From positions 62,001-126,000 of the forward strand of contig NZ_JACIDZ010000009.1 in the NCBI RefSeq assembly GCF_014196625.1: a stretch of 64,000 nucleotides of DNA. The letters run 5' to 3'. Each line of letters begins with the position of its first letter. Position 1 is the stretch's first letter. The notes under the pieces are model-generated. The model was given only the letters and a program-made list of their open reading frames with translations, searched no databases and had not been told where the DNA came from. The stretch is from Martelella radicis (GTDB taxonomy: Bacteria > Pseudomonadota > Alphaproteobacteria > Rhizobiales > Rhizobiaceae). Shown here in pieces: positions 47,229-55,527 of the stretch. The position numbers and the translations under genes are program-made.

Positions 47229-47543
47229 TCAACCGGCGACGATGTCGGTGATCTTGACGACCGTGACGTGCTGGCGATGACCGCGCGAACGCTTGGAGTT
47301 CTGACGACGACGCTTCTTGAACGCGATAACCTTGCGGTTACGGGTCTGCTCGACAACTTCCGCCTTGACGACTGCGCCCTTGACGAAGGGTGCGCCGATC
47401 TTGGCATCGGCGCCTTCGCCGACAACGAGAACGTCAGAGAACTCGACCGTGGAGCCTGCTTCGGCATCGAGCTTTTCGATGCGCAGCGTGTCCTCGGCGT
47501 TGACGCGGTACTGCTTACCGCCGGTCTTGATGACTGCGAACAT
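47229..47543 (-). CDS. rplU: 50S ribosomal protein L21
   Basis: A 104-residue L21: [20 protein letters not shown] at the start and the [17 protein letters not shown] motif near the end, contacting 23S rRNA. It is the first gene of rplU-rpmA. Confidence 0.98.
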   Translation of the reverse strand: MFAVIKTGGKQYRVNAEDTLRIEKLDAEAGSTVEFSDVLVVGEGADAKIGAPFVKGAVVKAEVVEQTRNRKVIAFKKRRRQNSKRSRGHRQHVTVVKITDIVAG

Positions 47544-47725
47544 TTTTTATCCTTTCATGTTCTAAGTCCGGCTCTGCCCCCTAAAGGCGGGAACGGCCGT
47601 CTTTTTGTCAGCCTGGTTAAAGCAGGGAGTTCCAAAGAAAAAATCTTGTCAAACCCGGTCTGCCGGTGAAGTCTCCCTTGCGGGAGAACTAGGCGCATGT
47701 CGCAAGACATACGCATCCGGCAGGG

Positions 47726-47754
47726 TGCTTACGATGACGGAGCCGCAAAGTCAA
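47726..47754 (-). promoter_or_regulatory. Candidate promoter of rplU-rpmA
   Basis: On the minus strand TTGACT (47749-47754) and TAAGCA (47726-47731) are 17 bp apart, about 180 bp upstream of rplU. The 308-bp gap between rplU and tRNA-Ser shows nothing else recognisable. Confidence 0.4.
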
Positions 47755-47851
47755 TAAATCGCGGCAAAAAAGCTTGATCAACGCTCTTGCAAGACCGGCT
47801 TTTGCCAGCTAAGAGACACCCCGCGCCAAGAGCGCAGACCACATGGTTCCT

Positions 47852-47941
47852 GGAGAGGTGGCAGAGTGGTCGAATGCACCGCACTCGAAATGCGGCATAC
47901 GGGCAACCGTATCGGGGGTTCGAATCCCCCCCTCTCCGCCA
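47852..47941 (+). tRNA. tRNA-Ser (CGA)
   Basis: GGAGAGG acceptor pairs with CCTCTCC, anticodon stem CCGCA/TGCGG with loop CTCGAAA (anticodon CGA), a long variable arm (TACGGGCAACCGTA) typical of tRNA-Ser, T arm GTTCGAATC, and an encoded GCCA end. Prophage sequence begins immediately after it, so its 3' end may be an attachment site. Confidence 0.97.
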
Positions 47942-47987
47942 GTTTATTCTTTTATAATCAACGTATTGAATTTATCTTTCGTCCGTA

Positions 47988-48172
47988 TGTAGCGTGACGC
48001 GCGGTTCCGGAATTTTGACAACAAGTTCCGGAATTTTAGAATCTTGGGGGCTCCATCGTCCCCCGCTCCTCCGTGCCCGGACAGTCAGCTTTCGCTTGAC
48101 CAAGCATCGCAGAATCAGCTGTAGCGTGACGCGCGGTTTTGCAATTTTGACAGCTGGTTTTGCAGCAATCGA
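47988..48172. repeat. Nested direct repeats at the prophage edge
   Basis: TGTAGCGTGACGCGCGGTT occurs at 47988-48006 and 48120-48138, 132 bp apart (44 codons). Each is followed by a unit that is itself doubled: GTTCCGGAATTTT twice after copy 1, and GGTTTTGCA twice after copy 2, with AATTTTGACA in both. A minus-strand frame through it (TTG start, 81 codons) would read KIPEPRVTL and KIAKPRVTL, but I do not call it a gene. Confidence 0.7.
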
Positions 48173-48186
48173 TTTTTCGACCTCTG

Positions 48187-48597
48187 CTATTTGAGCCGAT
48201 AGACGCCTGGCCCGCAATATTCGGCTATTCCGGTTAGCTCGAACAGACCACCTATTGTAGTGAAGTTACAGGTGCCCTCTTTCATGCAAGCGGGCATGCA
48301 GGAGCTAAACCAAGCCCGATTGAACTCTCCAGTCGTAACGAGATTCTCGTAAGCTCGATGAAGTTCGCTGACCGTGACACCTTTCTGGTGCTTTTTTTCT
48401 GGGCACGAGTGGTTCGGCATCGAATAGATGAGGGCTCTCTCACCACGTCTGGTACCCCAATGGCTGATCTTGGTGCTGTTTAGAGATCGAGGTTTTGGGA
48501 TAGCCGTGTCGACCGCAAGGCTCTCAATAGAAGCGATTAGTTTCGCAAAGCCATCCATCTCGCTTACCAGCCCCCAAATGCCCCAATCTGGATGCAC
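48187..48597 (-). CDS. Prophage accessory protein, unknown function
   Basis: A 136-residue protein not recognised as any family. Base composition is more AT-rich than the tail genes. A GGAG site precedes a GTG start (48597). The C-terminal half (SELHRAYENLVTTGEFNRAWF ... NFTTIGGLFELTGIAEYCGPGVYRL) reads like a winged-helix-type fold, with three cysteines in between. It follows the 289-residue gene by 45 bp on the same strand and may be co-transcribed. Confidence 0.55.
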   Translation of the reverse strand: MHPDWGIWGLVSEMDGFAKLIASIESLAVDTAIPKPRSLNSTKISHWGTRRGERALIYSMPNHSCPEKKHQKGVTVSELHRAYENLVTTGEFNRAWFSSCMPACMKEGTCNFTTIGGLFELTGIAEYCGPGVYRLK

Positions 48598-48642
48598 TGA
48601 ATTCTCCAGCCAACCCTGAATGAGCAGAACCTAGTCGAGCCA

Positions 48643-49512
48643 TTATTCATCGTCGGATAACGCATCCTTCCCATGATAGCCGACTATTCTATACGCGGCG
48701 ATTTTTTGCCGAGCAGTCACCACTTCAACATCGACATAGTAGACCATTTTTAGCAAATTTTGATCATCAGAGATGATCGCTGACTTTATTTCCGTCTGGT
48801 CATCACCGAATAAAACCGACTTTGGTTTGTCGCTAATTTCCTCGATTATTGCCTTATCTGGGCTTCGGGAACCGTCGACCCTTGCTGCGGATCGGTCAAA
48901 TGTTTTCCATATGAGCGCAACATTTTTGAAACGCTCTATGGACGGAACTTCGAGCTCTTCCTTTTTATCAACAGCTCGGCGCATCACTCTTTTAGATCGA
49001 CCCTCATCAACCTCCAGGGCGAAGACAGCGTCCCCGGCGATATTGTAGACATTGAATGTCTGGCTCCCACCAGCCTCTGCAGTGGGCTTGACGATATTTA
49101 TCGCGTCATTGCAATCCTGAACGGTGATTTCCACGTCGGACTGATCGTCTGCGTCATCGGCACTATCAAAAAGGTTCAGGAGCGCCTTAAGGGATTGTCC
49201 GAATGATGCAACCGCGCCAGTGGCATCGCCTACACTAATAGCAGCAATGGCCCCTATTCCAGCTGCGCTGGCGTCGTATATATCGGGAATTAGGGAGATG
49301 TCGATCGAGCCCGGTTTTATGCTCGACACAAAAAGACGAGCGTGCTCTCCCCGTTTCAGGCTAAATTCGTTGGTAGCGAATATTTTGTATCGCCTTCCAA
49401 TAGCCTCAAGAGAGACAAGCATATTTGCCAACTCGATCGGCTCGTCCGGCTCGATATGGATATTCAAGGCAGGCGGCATTGGTTGGGCTTTTAATTCGAT
49501 TGGCTCTATCAT
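48643..49512 (-). CDS. Prophage accessory protein, unknown function
   Basis: A 289-residue protein, unrecognised. The start at 49512 (MIEPIELKAQPMPP) has GGGGGAAAAA upstream. An N-terminal alpha/beta part ends with LFVSSIKPGSIDISLIPDIY, a pattern seen in several uncharacterised accessory proteins; next a small-residue hydrophobic stretch (GIGAIAAISVGDATGAVASFG), an acidic patch (DSADDADDQSD), and a C-terminal beta-rich domain ending YYVDVEVVTARQKIAAYRIVG. Lower G+C than its neighbours suggests separate origin. Confidence 0.6.
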   Translation of the reverse strand: MIEPIELKAQPMPPALNIHIEPDEPIELANMLVSLEAIGRRYKIFATNEFSLKRGEHARLFVSSIKPGSIDISLIPDIYDASAAGIGAIAAISVGDATGAVASFGQSLKALLNLFDSADDADDQSDVEITVQDCNDAINIVKPTAEAGGSQTFNVYNIAGDAVFALEVDEGRSKRVMRRAVDKKEELEVPSIERFKNVALIWKTFDRSAARVDGSRSPDKAIIEEISDKPKSVLFGDDQTEIKSAIISDDQNLLKMVYYVDVEVVTARQKIAAYRIVGYHGKDALSDDE

Positions 49513-49621
49513 TTTTTCCCCCGAGTTCTTCCCAAAGATTGTTTGCAAGAGCCAGTGGCTTTCGCAATACCAAACAGACAAACTTCGCTTTTTTTTGTGA
49601 AGACTTTTGAGCGACTAGAAC

Positions 49622-50434
49622 TTAGGCATGTAAAGACTTTGCTGGCGATATGATGACCTCCTTCACGTCCTTGCCATTGCCCTCCGAGATCGAATAGGTG
49701 CAGTCGACCTCCTCGATGTCGAACTGTGAGAAGGTTTCGAAGACGCCTTGAACGGCGTTTAAGGACAGGATGAAGGTGCCTTGAAGGCCGCTTAGGACCT
49801 TCGCCATCGCCTCGAAATCCGCCCGGCCGAAGACGCCTGCACCATAATCGCCCTCGTTTCCCCAATAGGGCGGATCGAGATAGAACAGCATGCCCGGCCG
49901 GTCATAGCGGCGGATGAAGTCTTGCCAGGGCAGGCATTCGATGACGACGCCGGAAAGGCGCTCGTGGATGTCCTCCAGCGTCGAGGCGAGCTTGACCAGG
50001 TTGAAGCGCGCGCCGGTGGTCTTGCTGACGCCGAAATTGCGGCCAGCCACCTTACCGCCGAAGGCGAGGCGCTGGAGGTAGAGGAAGCGGGCGGCGCGTT
50101 CGAGATCGGTCAGGGTCGTCGGGTCGGTCTTCATCAGCCGCTCGAATTCCCGCCTTCCGGAGATCTGGAAGCGGAGCGTGTCCATGAACTGCGGAAAATG
50201 CCGCTGCAGGATGCGGAAGAAATTGGCGACATCGCCGCTGATATCGTTGATCACCTCCGTCCTCGGCTGGCGATCGCGGCGCAGGAACACGCCGCCCATG
50301 CCGACGAAGGGCTCGGCATAGCCGTCATGGGGAACCGCGTTGATCTTGCGGATCACGGTCTTCGACAGGATGCGCTTGCCGCCGATATAACCGGCTGCGG
50401 GAACGGCCGGGGCAACCGGGCGCTGATTTACCAT
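49622..50434 (-). CDS. D12-class DNA N6-adenine methyltransferase
   Basis: A 270-residue Dam-like enzyme. It has the front motif AAGYIGGKR..L, SAM motif PFVGMGGVFLRR and the catalytic DPPYWGNEGDYG. It lies downstream of the tail fibre genes, the place where Mu carries its DNA-modifying mom gene, so protecting phage DNA from restriction is a likely role. ATG 50434 was chosen; the frame extends nine codons to a TTG. Confidence 0.9.
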   Translation of the reverse strand: MVNQRPVAPAVPAAGYIGGKRILSKTVIRKINAVPHDGYAEPFVGMGGVFLRRDRQPRTEVINDISGDVANFFRILQRHFPQFMDTLRFQISGRREFERLMKTDPTTLTDLERAARFLYLQRLAFGGKVAGRNFGVSKTTGARFNLVKLASTLEDIHERLSGVVIECLPWQDFIRRYDRPGMLFYLDPPYWGNEGDYGAGVFGRADFEAMAKVLSGLQGTFILSLNAVQGVFETFSQFDIEEVDCTYSISEGNGKDVKEVIISPAKSLHA

Positions 50435-50592
50435 TTCAAATATCTCACGACTCAGCCACAAAGCCCGTGCCCTTCGGGGTGCGGGTGTGGCGGTTATCGT
50501 TTTCGTGCTGCCCGGCGGGTTCTGTCGCCAAACTTGACCCCGCCGCGCCAGAGCCGTGAGGCCCTGGCCACCTGCCTGCGTCCTGTCTTTGC

Positions 50593-50934
50593 TCAGGCAA
50601 ACCTTTCGGCCGGCGTTGCTGGCTCCGGCGCGACCGCGAAGTCAACGAGCGCCGCCGGAAGCGCCGCGCCATCGGCCATGCGGAGATTGACGTGGAAGCC
50701 CTCGACGGCGTCCATCAACGGATAGTCAAAGCCCTCGCCATCGGTCGCGGTCTCGCCGGTCGGCGCATAGACCAGACCGTCGCAAGCCGCTCCGACGGGT
50801 TTGAGCGCCAGAAGCCCCTCCGGCAGGCCGGCGTCGAGATAGCCGATTTCGCCGACGGGAATTGTCACGCCGATGGTCTCAAGCACCGACAATGCCTCGG
50901 CGTGATCTGCGAATTTCAGGAAATGGTCATGCAT
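50593..50934 (-). CDS. Small prophage protein near the tail fibres
   Basis: A 113-residue protein (MHDHFLKFADHAEALSVLETIG...) that fits the size and position of tail fibre assembly or chaperone proteins, with no recognised domain. Its start overlaps the preceding fibre-type gene by 8 bp. Confidence 0.6.
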   Translation of the reverse strand: MHDHFLKFADHAEALSVLETIGVTIPVGEIGYLDAGLPEGLLALKPVGAACDGLVYAPTGETATDGEGFDYPLMDAVEGFHVNLRMADGAALPAALVDFAVAPEPATPAERFA

Positions 50935-51805
50935 AGGACACCGCCTTTGCCGCAAGGTCTTCGTCCGTCATCCGGAACGGCCAGATGATCAACTGATCGT
51001 ACCAGCCGGGGGCGAAATTGCCGGTCTGATCACGCCCGAGAAACACATTGCCGGTGAATGCCGGTTGATGCGCGTCTTCTGCCGAGATGCCCGCAGCCGA
51101 AATCCGACGCCCCGAACCATCCCAGGCCACGCCGAGCCCGAGATCGGCCTGATCGTCAACCCCGGAGGGAATTGACAAGACAGGCCCCGCGCCATCCCAC
51201 TGGGAGGGCTTCTTGCTCGTGTCCAGCCCCATTATCGTGTGGCTCGTGCCCATCCACCGACGGGTAAAGCTCGTTGCGAAGGGCTGGAAGGCTTGCGCCA
51301 CGATACTGACCGCATCGCGCTGCGCCAGCTCGGCGACCGCATCGGTCAACCGTGCGCTGTCGGCCGGACGCGTCACGGCGCTGCCGGCCGTTGGGATATA
51401 GGAGGAGGGAAACGAACCGGCCTCGACCTGCGCATTGGCGACGCTGCCCGTAACCGTGGCGGTCAACGTCCCCGCAGTCGCGGCAAAGGTCAGCGATACC
51501 CGATCCGATGCCCCCGTGCCCACAAGCGCTCCAGAATAAGCCCCGGACAGAGTGACCGTCCCCGTGCCTTGGAAACTCAGCGTGTATGTTGCGGCCGAGA
51601 CCGTGACGGATTGCGTCGACAGAGCCGGAGAATTGAGAATGAGGTTCGTCGCCGGGCCCTCAAGCAGCAATTGCCGCCGCCCGTTGGTGTAGTCGAAGCG
51701 CGGCACGTTCGCCGCCGCCGTATGGATCAAGCCGTCTGCGCCGACATAGGTCGCAGCGCCCGGCCGGGTGAAGGTGATCATGTCGGCAAAGCTCTTAGCC
51801 TGCAT
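50927..51805 (-). CDS. Phage fibre or spike-like protein
   Basis: A 292-residue virion protein. MITFTRPGAATYVGADGLI near the start and ATNLILNSP are typical of phage head-spike/tail-fibre proteins with carbohydrate-binding folds; the middle is beta-rich with many T, S and G. A GGGGGAC site precedes the ATG. Likely involved in host surface contact. Confidence 0.7.
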   Translation of the reverse strand: MQAKSFADMITFTRPGAATYVGADGLIHTAAANVPRFDYTNGRRQLLLEGPATNLILNSPALSTQSVTVSAATYTLSFQGTGTVTLSGAYSGALVGTGASDRVSLTFAATAGTLTATVTGSVANAQVEAGSFPSSYIPTAGSAVTRPADSARLTDAVAELAQRDAVSIVAQAFQPFATSFTRRWMGTSHTIMGLDTSKKPSQWDGAGPVLSIPSGVDDQADLGLGVAWDGSGRRISAAGISAEDAHQPAFTGNVFLGRDQTGNFAPGWYDQLIIWPFRMTDEDLAAKAVSYA

Positions 51806-52073
51806 AGCTGTCCCCCGAAAAATCGAAAATGGCGGCGGGCTGCCGCACGGTCTTTCCGGCGTCTGACGCCGCATAGGCCGGCAGCTCCCACCAGCCGTCC
51901 GTGAGCGCATAGCGGTTACCGGCAAAATCCATGACGGCGGCCGCGCCGAGCGTCAGCTCCGTGCCGGCGTCCTCCGCCTGAAAGGGCGCAGCCGCCCACC
52001 AGTTTCCGTCGCGCGCTCGCGCGGCTGAAGGAAAGGGCCAGAAACCCGACCAGGAAGGCGGCAGCGAGCGCAT
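51795..52073 (-). CDS. Small virion-associated protein with repeated IMDF-type motif
   Basis: A 92-residue protein carrying AAAVMDFAGNRYAL and, at its end, PAAIFDFSGDSYAG. The same short motif ends the gp48-like tail protein (PAAIMDFANNRYAA). The start overlaps the stop of the upstream gene (TGATG). Unknown function. Confidence 0.65.
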   Translation of the reverse strand: MRSLPPSWSGFWPFPSAARARDGNWWAAAPFQAEDAGTELTLGAAAVMDFAGNRYALTDGWWELPAYAASDAGKTVRQPAAIFDFSGDSYAG

Positions 52074-52348
52074 CAGCGCGCCCTCCGATCGGCTTCAAGC
52101 GTAGCGGCCACGCTTGTGGCGGAACGCGCCCAGACCTTTTCTTCGGCAAGCGGCTCGAAAGCCGCGCCGGGAAAGGCCGTCCTGCGGAGCGTGAAATAAT
52201 GCTCCGTCGAAGCGGCGGGCGCGTCAGCGCCGACGAAGATATGAGCGGGACTTTCATCGCGCAGCTGGATCAGGATAGCGGCCACGTCAGCCCCGTCGGC
52301 GATTTCCGTCCATGTCTGCGAAAGGGGTGGCGTTGCGAACGTGGTCAT
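52073..52348 (-). CDS. Small prophage protein
   Basis: A 91-residue protein with GGAGAC before ATG 52348. No domain recognised; the sequence (IFVGADAPAASTEHYFTLRR) suggests a small beta-rich virion protein. It lies between the fibre gene and the motif protein, all on one strand with tight spacing. Confidence 0.6.
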   Translation of the reverse strand: MTTFATPPLSQTWTEIADGADVAAILIQLRDESPAHIFVGADAPAASTEHYFTLRRTAFPGAAFEPLAEEKVWARSATSVAATLEADRRAR

Positions 52349-52360
52349 CGGCAAGTCTCC

Positions 52361-53608
52361 TTATGCATATTGGCCGCCTGTCACTGTTGTTCCGGCCGTT
52401 GAGCCTGGATAGTAGGTGCTGCCGGAGCCGTTGGTGTTGATCACGCCGTTGAGCGATGCGGCGTAGCGTGGACCTGTCGCGTTGCCAGCGGCTGCGAAAG
52501 CGGAATAGAGAGCGTTGATGGAGCCGTTTGTCGCCACCGCGAAGGCGCCGAAGCCGAGCGAGGTCGCCACGAATTCGACACTTGGCAGGCTTGCCGCCGA
52601 GCGGATCGATCCGCCGTCCGCCGCGTAGAGATGACCGATGCTTGCGCCGCCGGCGATCGAGTGGGAGCCAGAGAGGAAGATCGCACCGCCCGCGCCGCAG
52701 GCAATATGGGCACCACCCGAAACGCCGCTATGATGCATCGATCCTATTTCGACCGTCGCGGCGACGACGGATATGGCGCTCTGCCCTGCGGAGGGCTGCG
52801 GGGCAAAACCGGCGACCGCATATCCACCATGAGATATGGAGATCCCTGGGTTGCCACCGCTGGCCACGACAGAAACTTGCGACGGAGCAGCAAGGTTGCC
52901 CTCAATCGAGATCTTGCCGCCAGTCACAGACCGGCTTGACGCAAAGTGCGGATACGACCCGTCGGCCACAGATATCGTGATATCATGGCCGTTCAGATTG
53001 ACCGCGCTGGCGACGTCGAGCGCGCGCTGGATCGTAGCGAAAGCAGATCCGGCGGCAAGCCCTGTATCGGTATCGCTACCCGTTGCGGAATTCACGTAGT
53101 AGGTCCGGTCTTCGCCGAGGAAGGATTGGGCGACGGGTGCATAGAATTTCGCTCCGTCATAGACAAAATCGACGATACCTGTCAGTTCGCCACCCGTCAG
53201 ATCCAACCCAAAGCGATTGACAATAGCCTTCGCTCCGTGGCCGTTGACGTTCAATGTGGCCGAGCCTGTGTTCGGCGCTGCTATCAAAGCCCGAACCAAC
53301 AATCCGGCTCGCAGCGCCGTTGGCGCGGGTGATAGCGAAACGGTCAGCGCATTAACAGTGCCAGAAGCTTCGGCGTAGCTCAGCCGAGCGCCCTGGATCG
53401 CCTGGGCGAGCTGGGTGAAATCGCCGGCCGCGGGAACCAGTCCCGCCCTGGTGATGACATTCAGGATTTCCTCCTGCACGCCGTTCAGCCACTCGGCCGT
53501 GACAACGGTGCCCTCCTGGCTACCCGCACCGGTGGAAACCACCTGGTCCTGGAAGCCGCGCTTTCCGCCGCCGAGGTCGGCGACTGCTGTGCCTGTAATC
53601 CTGTCCAT
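52361..53608 (-). CDS. Phage tail fibre protein
   Basis: A 415-residue fibre: an N-terminal attachment part with EGTVVTAEWLNGVQEEILNVI, found in many tail fibres, then a parallel beta-helix-like region with NSATGSDTDTGLAAGSAFATIQRALD and long S/G/A-rich repeats. It follows the gp48-like gene, the normal place for the main fibre. Host range determinant. Confidence 0.85.
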   Translation of the reverse strand: MDRITGTAVADLGGGKRGFQDQVVSTGAGSQEGTVVTAEWLNGVQEEILNVITRAGLVPAAGDFTQLAQAIQGARLSYAEASGTVNALTVSLSPAPTALRAGLLVRALIAAPNTGSATLNVNGHGAKAIVNRFGLDLTGGELTGIVDFVYDGAKFYAPVAQSFLGEDRTYYVNSATGSDTDTGLAAGSAFATIQRALDVASAVNLNGHDITISVADGSYPHFASSRSVTGGKISIEGNLAAPSQVSVVASGGNPGISISHGGYAVAGFAPQPSAGQSAISVVAATVEIGSMHHSGVSGGAHIACGAGGAIFLSGSHSIAGGASIGHLYAADGGSIRSAASLPSVEFVATSLGFGAFAVATNGSINALYSAFAAAGNATGPRYAASLNGVINTNGSGSTYYPGSTAGTTVTGGQYA

Positions 53609-53618
53609 TCAAGGTCTC

Positions 53619-54314
53619 CTATGCCGCATAGCGGTTGTTCGCGAAGTCCATTATTGCTGCCGGCCACCATCGCTCGCCGTCATAGGCAGACGTTGCCTGG
53701 TAGCGGGTCGCATCCCACCAGCCCCGCACGGGATATTCAAAAACAAGACGGGTGTGCGCCGGCTTGATGAGCTGGAAATAGGCCTCCGCCGAACCGTTGA
53801 TCTGGAAGCTTGCCAGCGACTGGCCGGCGCGGCCCTGGCCGGCGCGAAACGGAATCACCTCAACAGCGGGCATCGAGATCAGCCAGGTGAACTGCTCGCC
53901 ATCGGCAATGAGCGGCTGACCCGCCCGAAGCACGCCGGCGCGCGACGGCCAGAACTCGGTGATCGTGATGTCGAGGCCGAGATCGTCGCCGATCTTCAGG
54001 AAATAGGGGATGGACTGCCCGCCCTTGGCCGTCCAGCGCTGATGGGCAAGCTTGCGGCGATCGTCGATGCCGGCGAGCAGCAAATCGCGCTTTGCCGGGT
54101 CCGGCCCGAGCACCCGTTCGAAGTCAGCCAGATAGTCGTCGGCCGTGCGCGGGTCGACCTCGTCCATCAGTCGGGCCGCCGCCTGTTCGGCGATCAGGAT
54201 TTCGCTGGCGATCGCCCGGTCGATCGCGTCCATCACGCCGCCCTCGGCCGGGCGGGCAAAGCCGAATGGCCAGTGGCTACGCATCGATCGGGCGATATCG
54301 ATAAGCCGCCTCAT
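53619..54314 (-). CDS. Mu gp48-like tail protein (DUF2313/YmfQ)
   Basis: A 231-residue protein with the DUF2313 pattern: DEVDPRTADDYLADFERVLG, GGQSIPYFLKIGDDLG and ITEFWP. It is a baseplate-to-fibre connector in Mu-type phages. The C-terminus (PAAIMDFANNRYAA) repeats in the small protein at 51795. ATG 54314 follows AGGAAAAAAGC. Confidence 0.88.
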   Translation of the reverse strand: MRRLIDIARSMRSHWPFGFARPAEGGVMDAIDRAIASEILIAEQAAARLMDEVDPRTADDYLADFERVLGPDPAKRDLLLAGIDDRRKLAHQRWTAKGGQSIPYFLKIGDDLGLDITITEFWPSRAGVLRAGQPLIADGEQFTWLISMPAVEVIPFRAGQGRAGQSLASFQINGSAEAYFQLIKPAHTRLVFEYPVRGWWDATRYQATSAYDGERWWPAAIMDFANNRYAA

Positions 54315-54372
54315 GCTTTTTTCCTGTTCGCGCGTTGCGAACGGAAAAGTCTGCAACTTTTCCTGCCCGCGC

Positions 54373-55527
54373 TCATGCCGCACCTGCCCAGGTAATCACG
54401 CCAGCGACCGGGAACTGATAGGCGCCAAGCGTGTAGGTCTCGGCCGGCACGATCAGGTCATGGGCGTATTCGCCGTTGGCGGCCGAGATTTCCTCGACCA
54501 GTCTTGAGCGTTCGATCGTTGCGCCGATCGGTGTTTCATTGCCGACGTCATCATCGCCGCCAAGCGTGTTGATGAAGCGTTGAAACGCCTCCTCGATGGC
54601 CGCGCGCACCAAAGGCGTGTCCGGTCGCGGGCGCACGGTAATGGGCACCTCCGTGATCTCGGCCGCATGGACGCTGACATAAGCGGTGACCGGGCGGAGG
54701 CCTTCCGCCGTCAACGGCCTGCCAAGGTGTAAAAGCATGGCCGTGCGTTCATCCTCGGTCGGAGCGCGGCCATTGCCGTCAGCGTCCTTGATCGCCACGA
54801 CAACGCCGAGCGAACCACGGCCGATGACGTCGGGGATAGTCTTGACCGCTTTCACTGCGAACGCGTCATCGAGCCAGTCGCGGTAGTCATAGCCGGCCCC
54901 GCCCTGAGGCGGCTTGCGGATATGGGCGATGGTCGCGGCCTGCAACTCGGCAACGGACATTTCATCCGCTCCGCCCGAAAAGGCGGTGGTGATGGTGATC
55001 GCGTCGATCTCCGGCCACGGATCGACCGTGGTCAGTTTGATGCCGGCTTCGTAATTGCTGCCCGGCCCCACCGCCGTCGCCGTTGCCGAGGCGATGACAG
55101 TCCCGCCCGCGCCGATCGTCGCTTCGGCATCGAGCGCGAACATCAGTCCCTCGGAAGACGACAATTGCAGCGCGGCCGGAAGCACGGTGCCCGGATCTCC
55201 GGTGATCGTCACCGAGCCGATAGCGAAGGTCGCATCGCGCTGTTTGACCCCGAAGATCGAGGCATGACGCAGCACGAATTCGTCCTCGGCCGTGTCGACG
55301 AAATATTGCCGGCCCCACCATGCGATGTGGCCGTGAACGGATCTGAGCTCCAGCGCCACCGCACGCAATATCCAGGCAAGCAGGCCGCGCGAGGAGCGCA
55401 CCGAAAACGAAATGGCCTTGGCGGTGTAGCGAATGCCCTTGGCATCGAGCACGGCGGCCAGACCGGTTTCCAGCGTCGTCGCCATGCGCGCGGCGATCGT
55501 CTTGGCGCTGTCGATCGGCCGGCTCAT
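54373..55527 (-). CDS. Baseplate J-like protein (Mu gp47)
   Basis: A 384-residue baseplate wedge protein: ARMATTLE...AISFSVRSSRGLLAWILRAVALE, then a beta region (GSVTITGDPGTVLPAALQLSS) and GGADEMSVAELQAATIAHIRKPPQGGAGYDYRDW, all typical. The start at 55527 overlaps the gp46-like stop by four bases. Confidence 0.92.
   Translation of the reverse strand: MSRPIDSAKTIAARMATTLETGLAAVLDAKGIRYTAKAISFSVRSSRGLLAWILRAVALELRSVHGHIAWWGRQYFVDTAEDEFVLRHASIFGVKQRDATFAIGSVTITGDPGTVLPAALQLSSSEGLMFALDAEATIGAGGTVIASATATAVGPGSNYEAGIKLTTVDPWPEIDAITITTAFSGGADEMSVAELQAATIAHIRKPPQGGAGYDYRDWLDDAFAVKAVKTIPDVIGRGSLGVVVAIKDADGNGRAPTEDERTAMLLHLGRPLTAEGLRPVTAYVSVHAAEITEVPITVRPRPDTPLVRAAIEEAFQRFINTLGGDDDVGNETPIGATIERSRLVEEISAANGEYAHDLIVPAETYTLGAYQFPVAGVITWAGAA

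Noticed and set aside
47972-48217. 81-codon frame with repeated KIxxPRVTL
   Set aside because: It needs a TTG start inside another gene and has no ribosome site; reported as a repeat instead.
50445-50672. 75-codon minus-strand frame between the methylase and the small fibre-region protein
   Set aside because: Arginine- and serine-rich shadow overlapping a better frame; no ribosome site.
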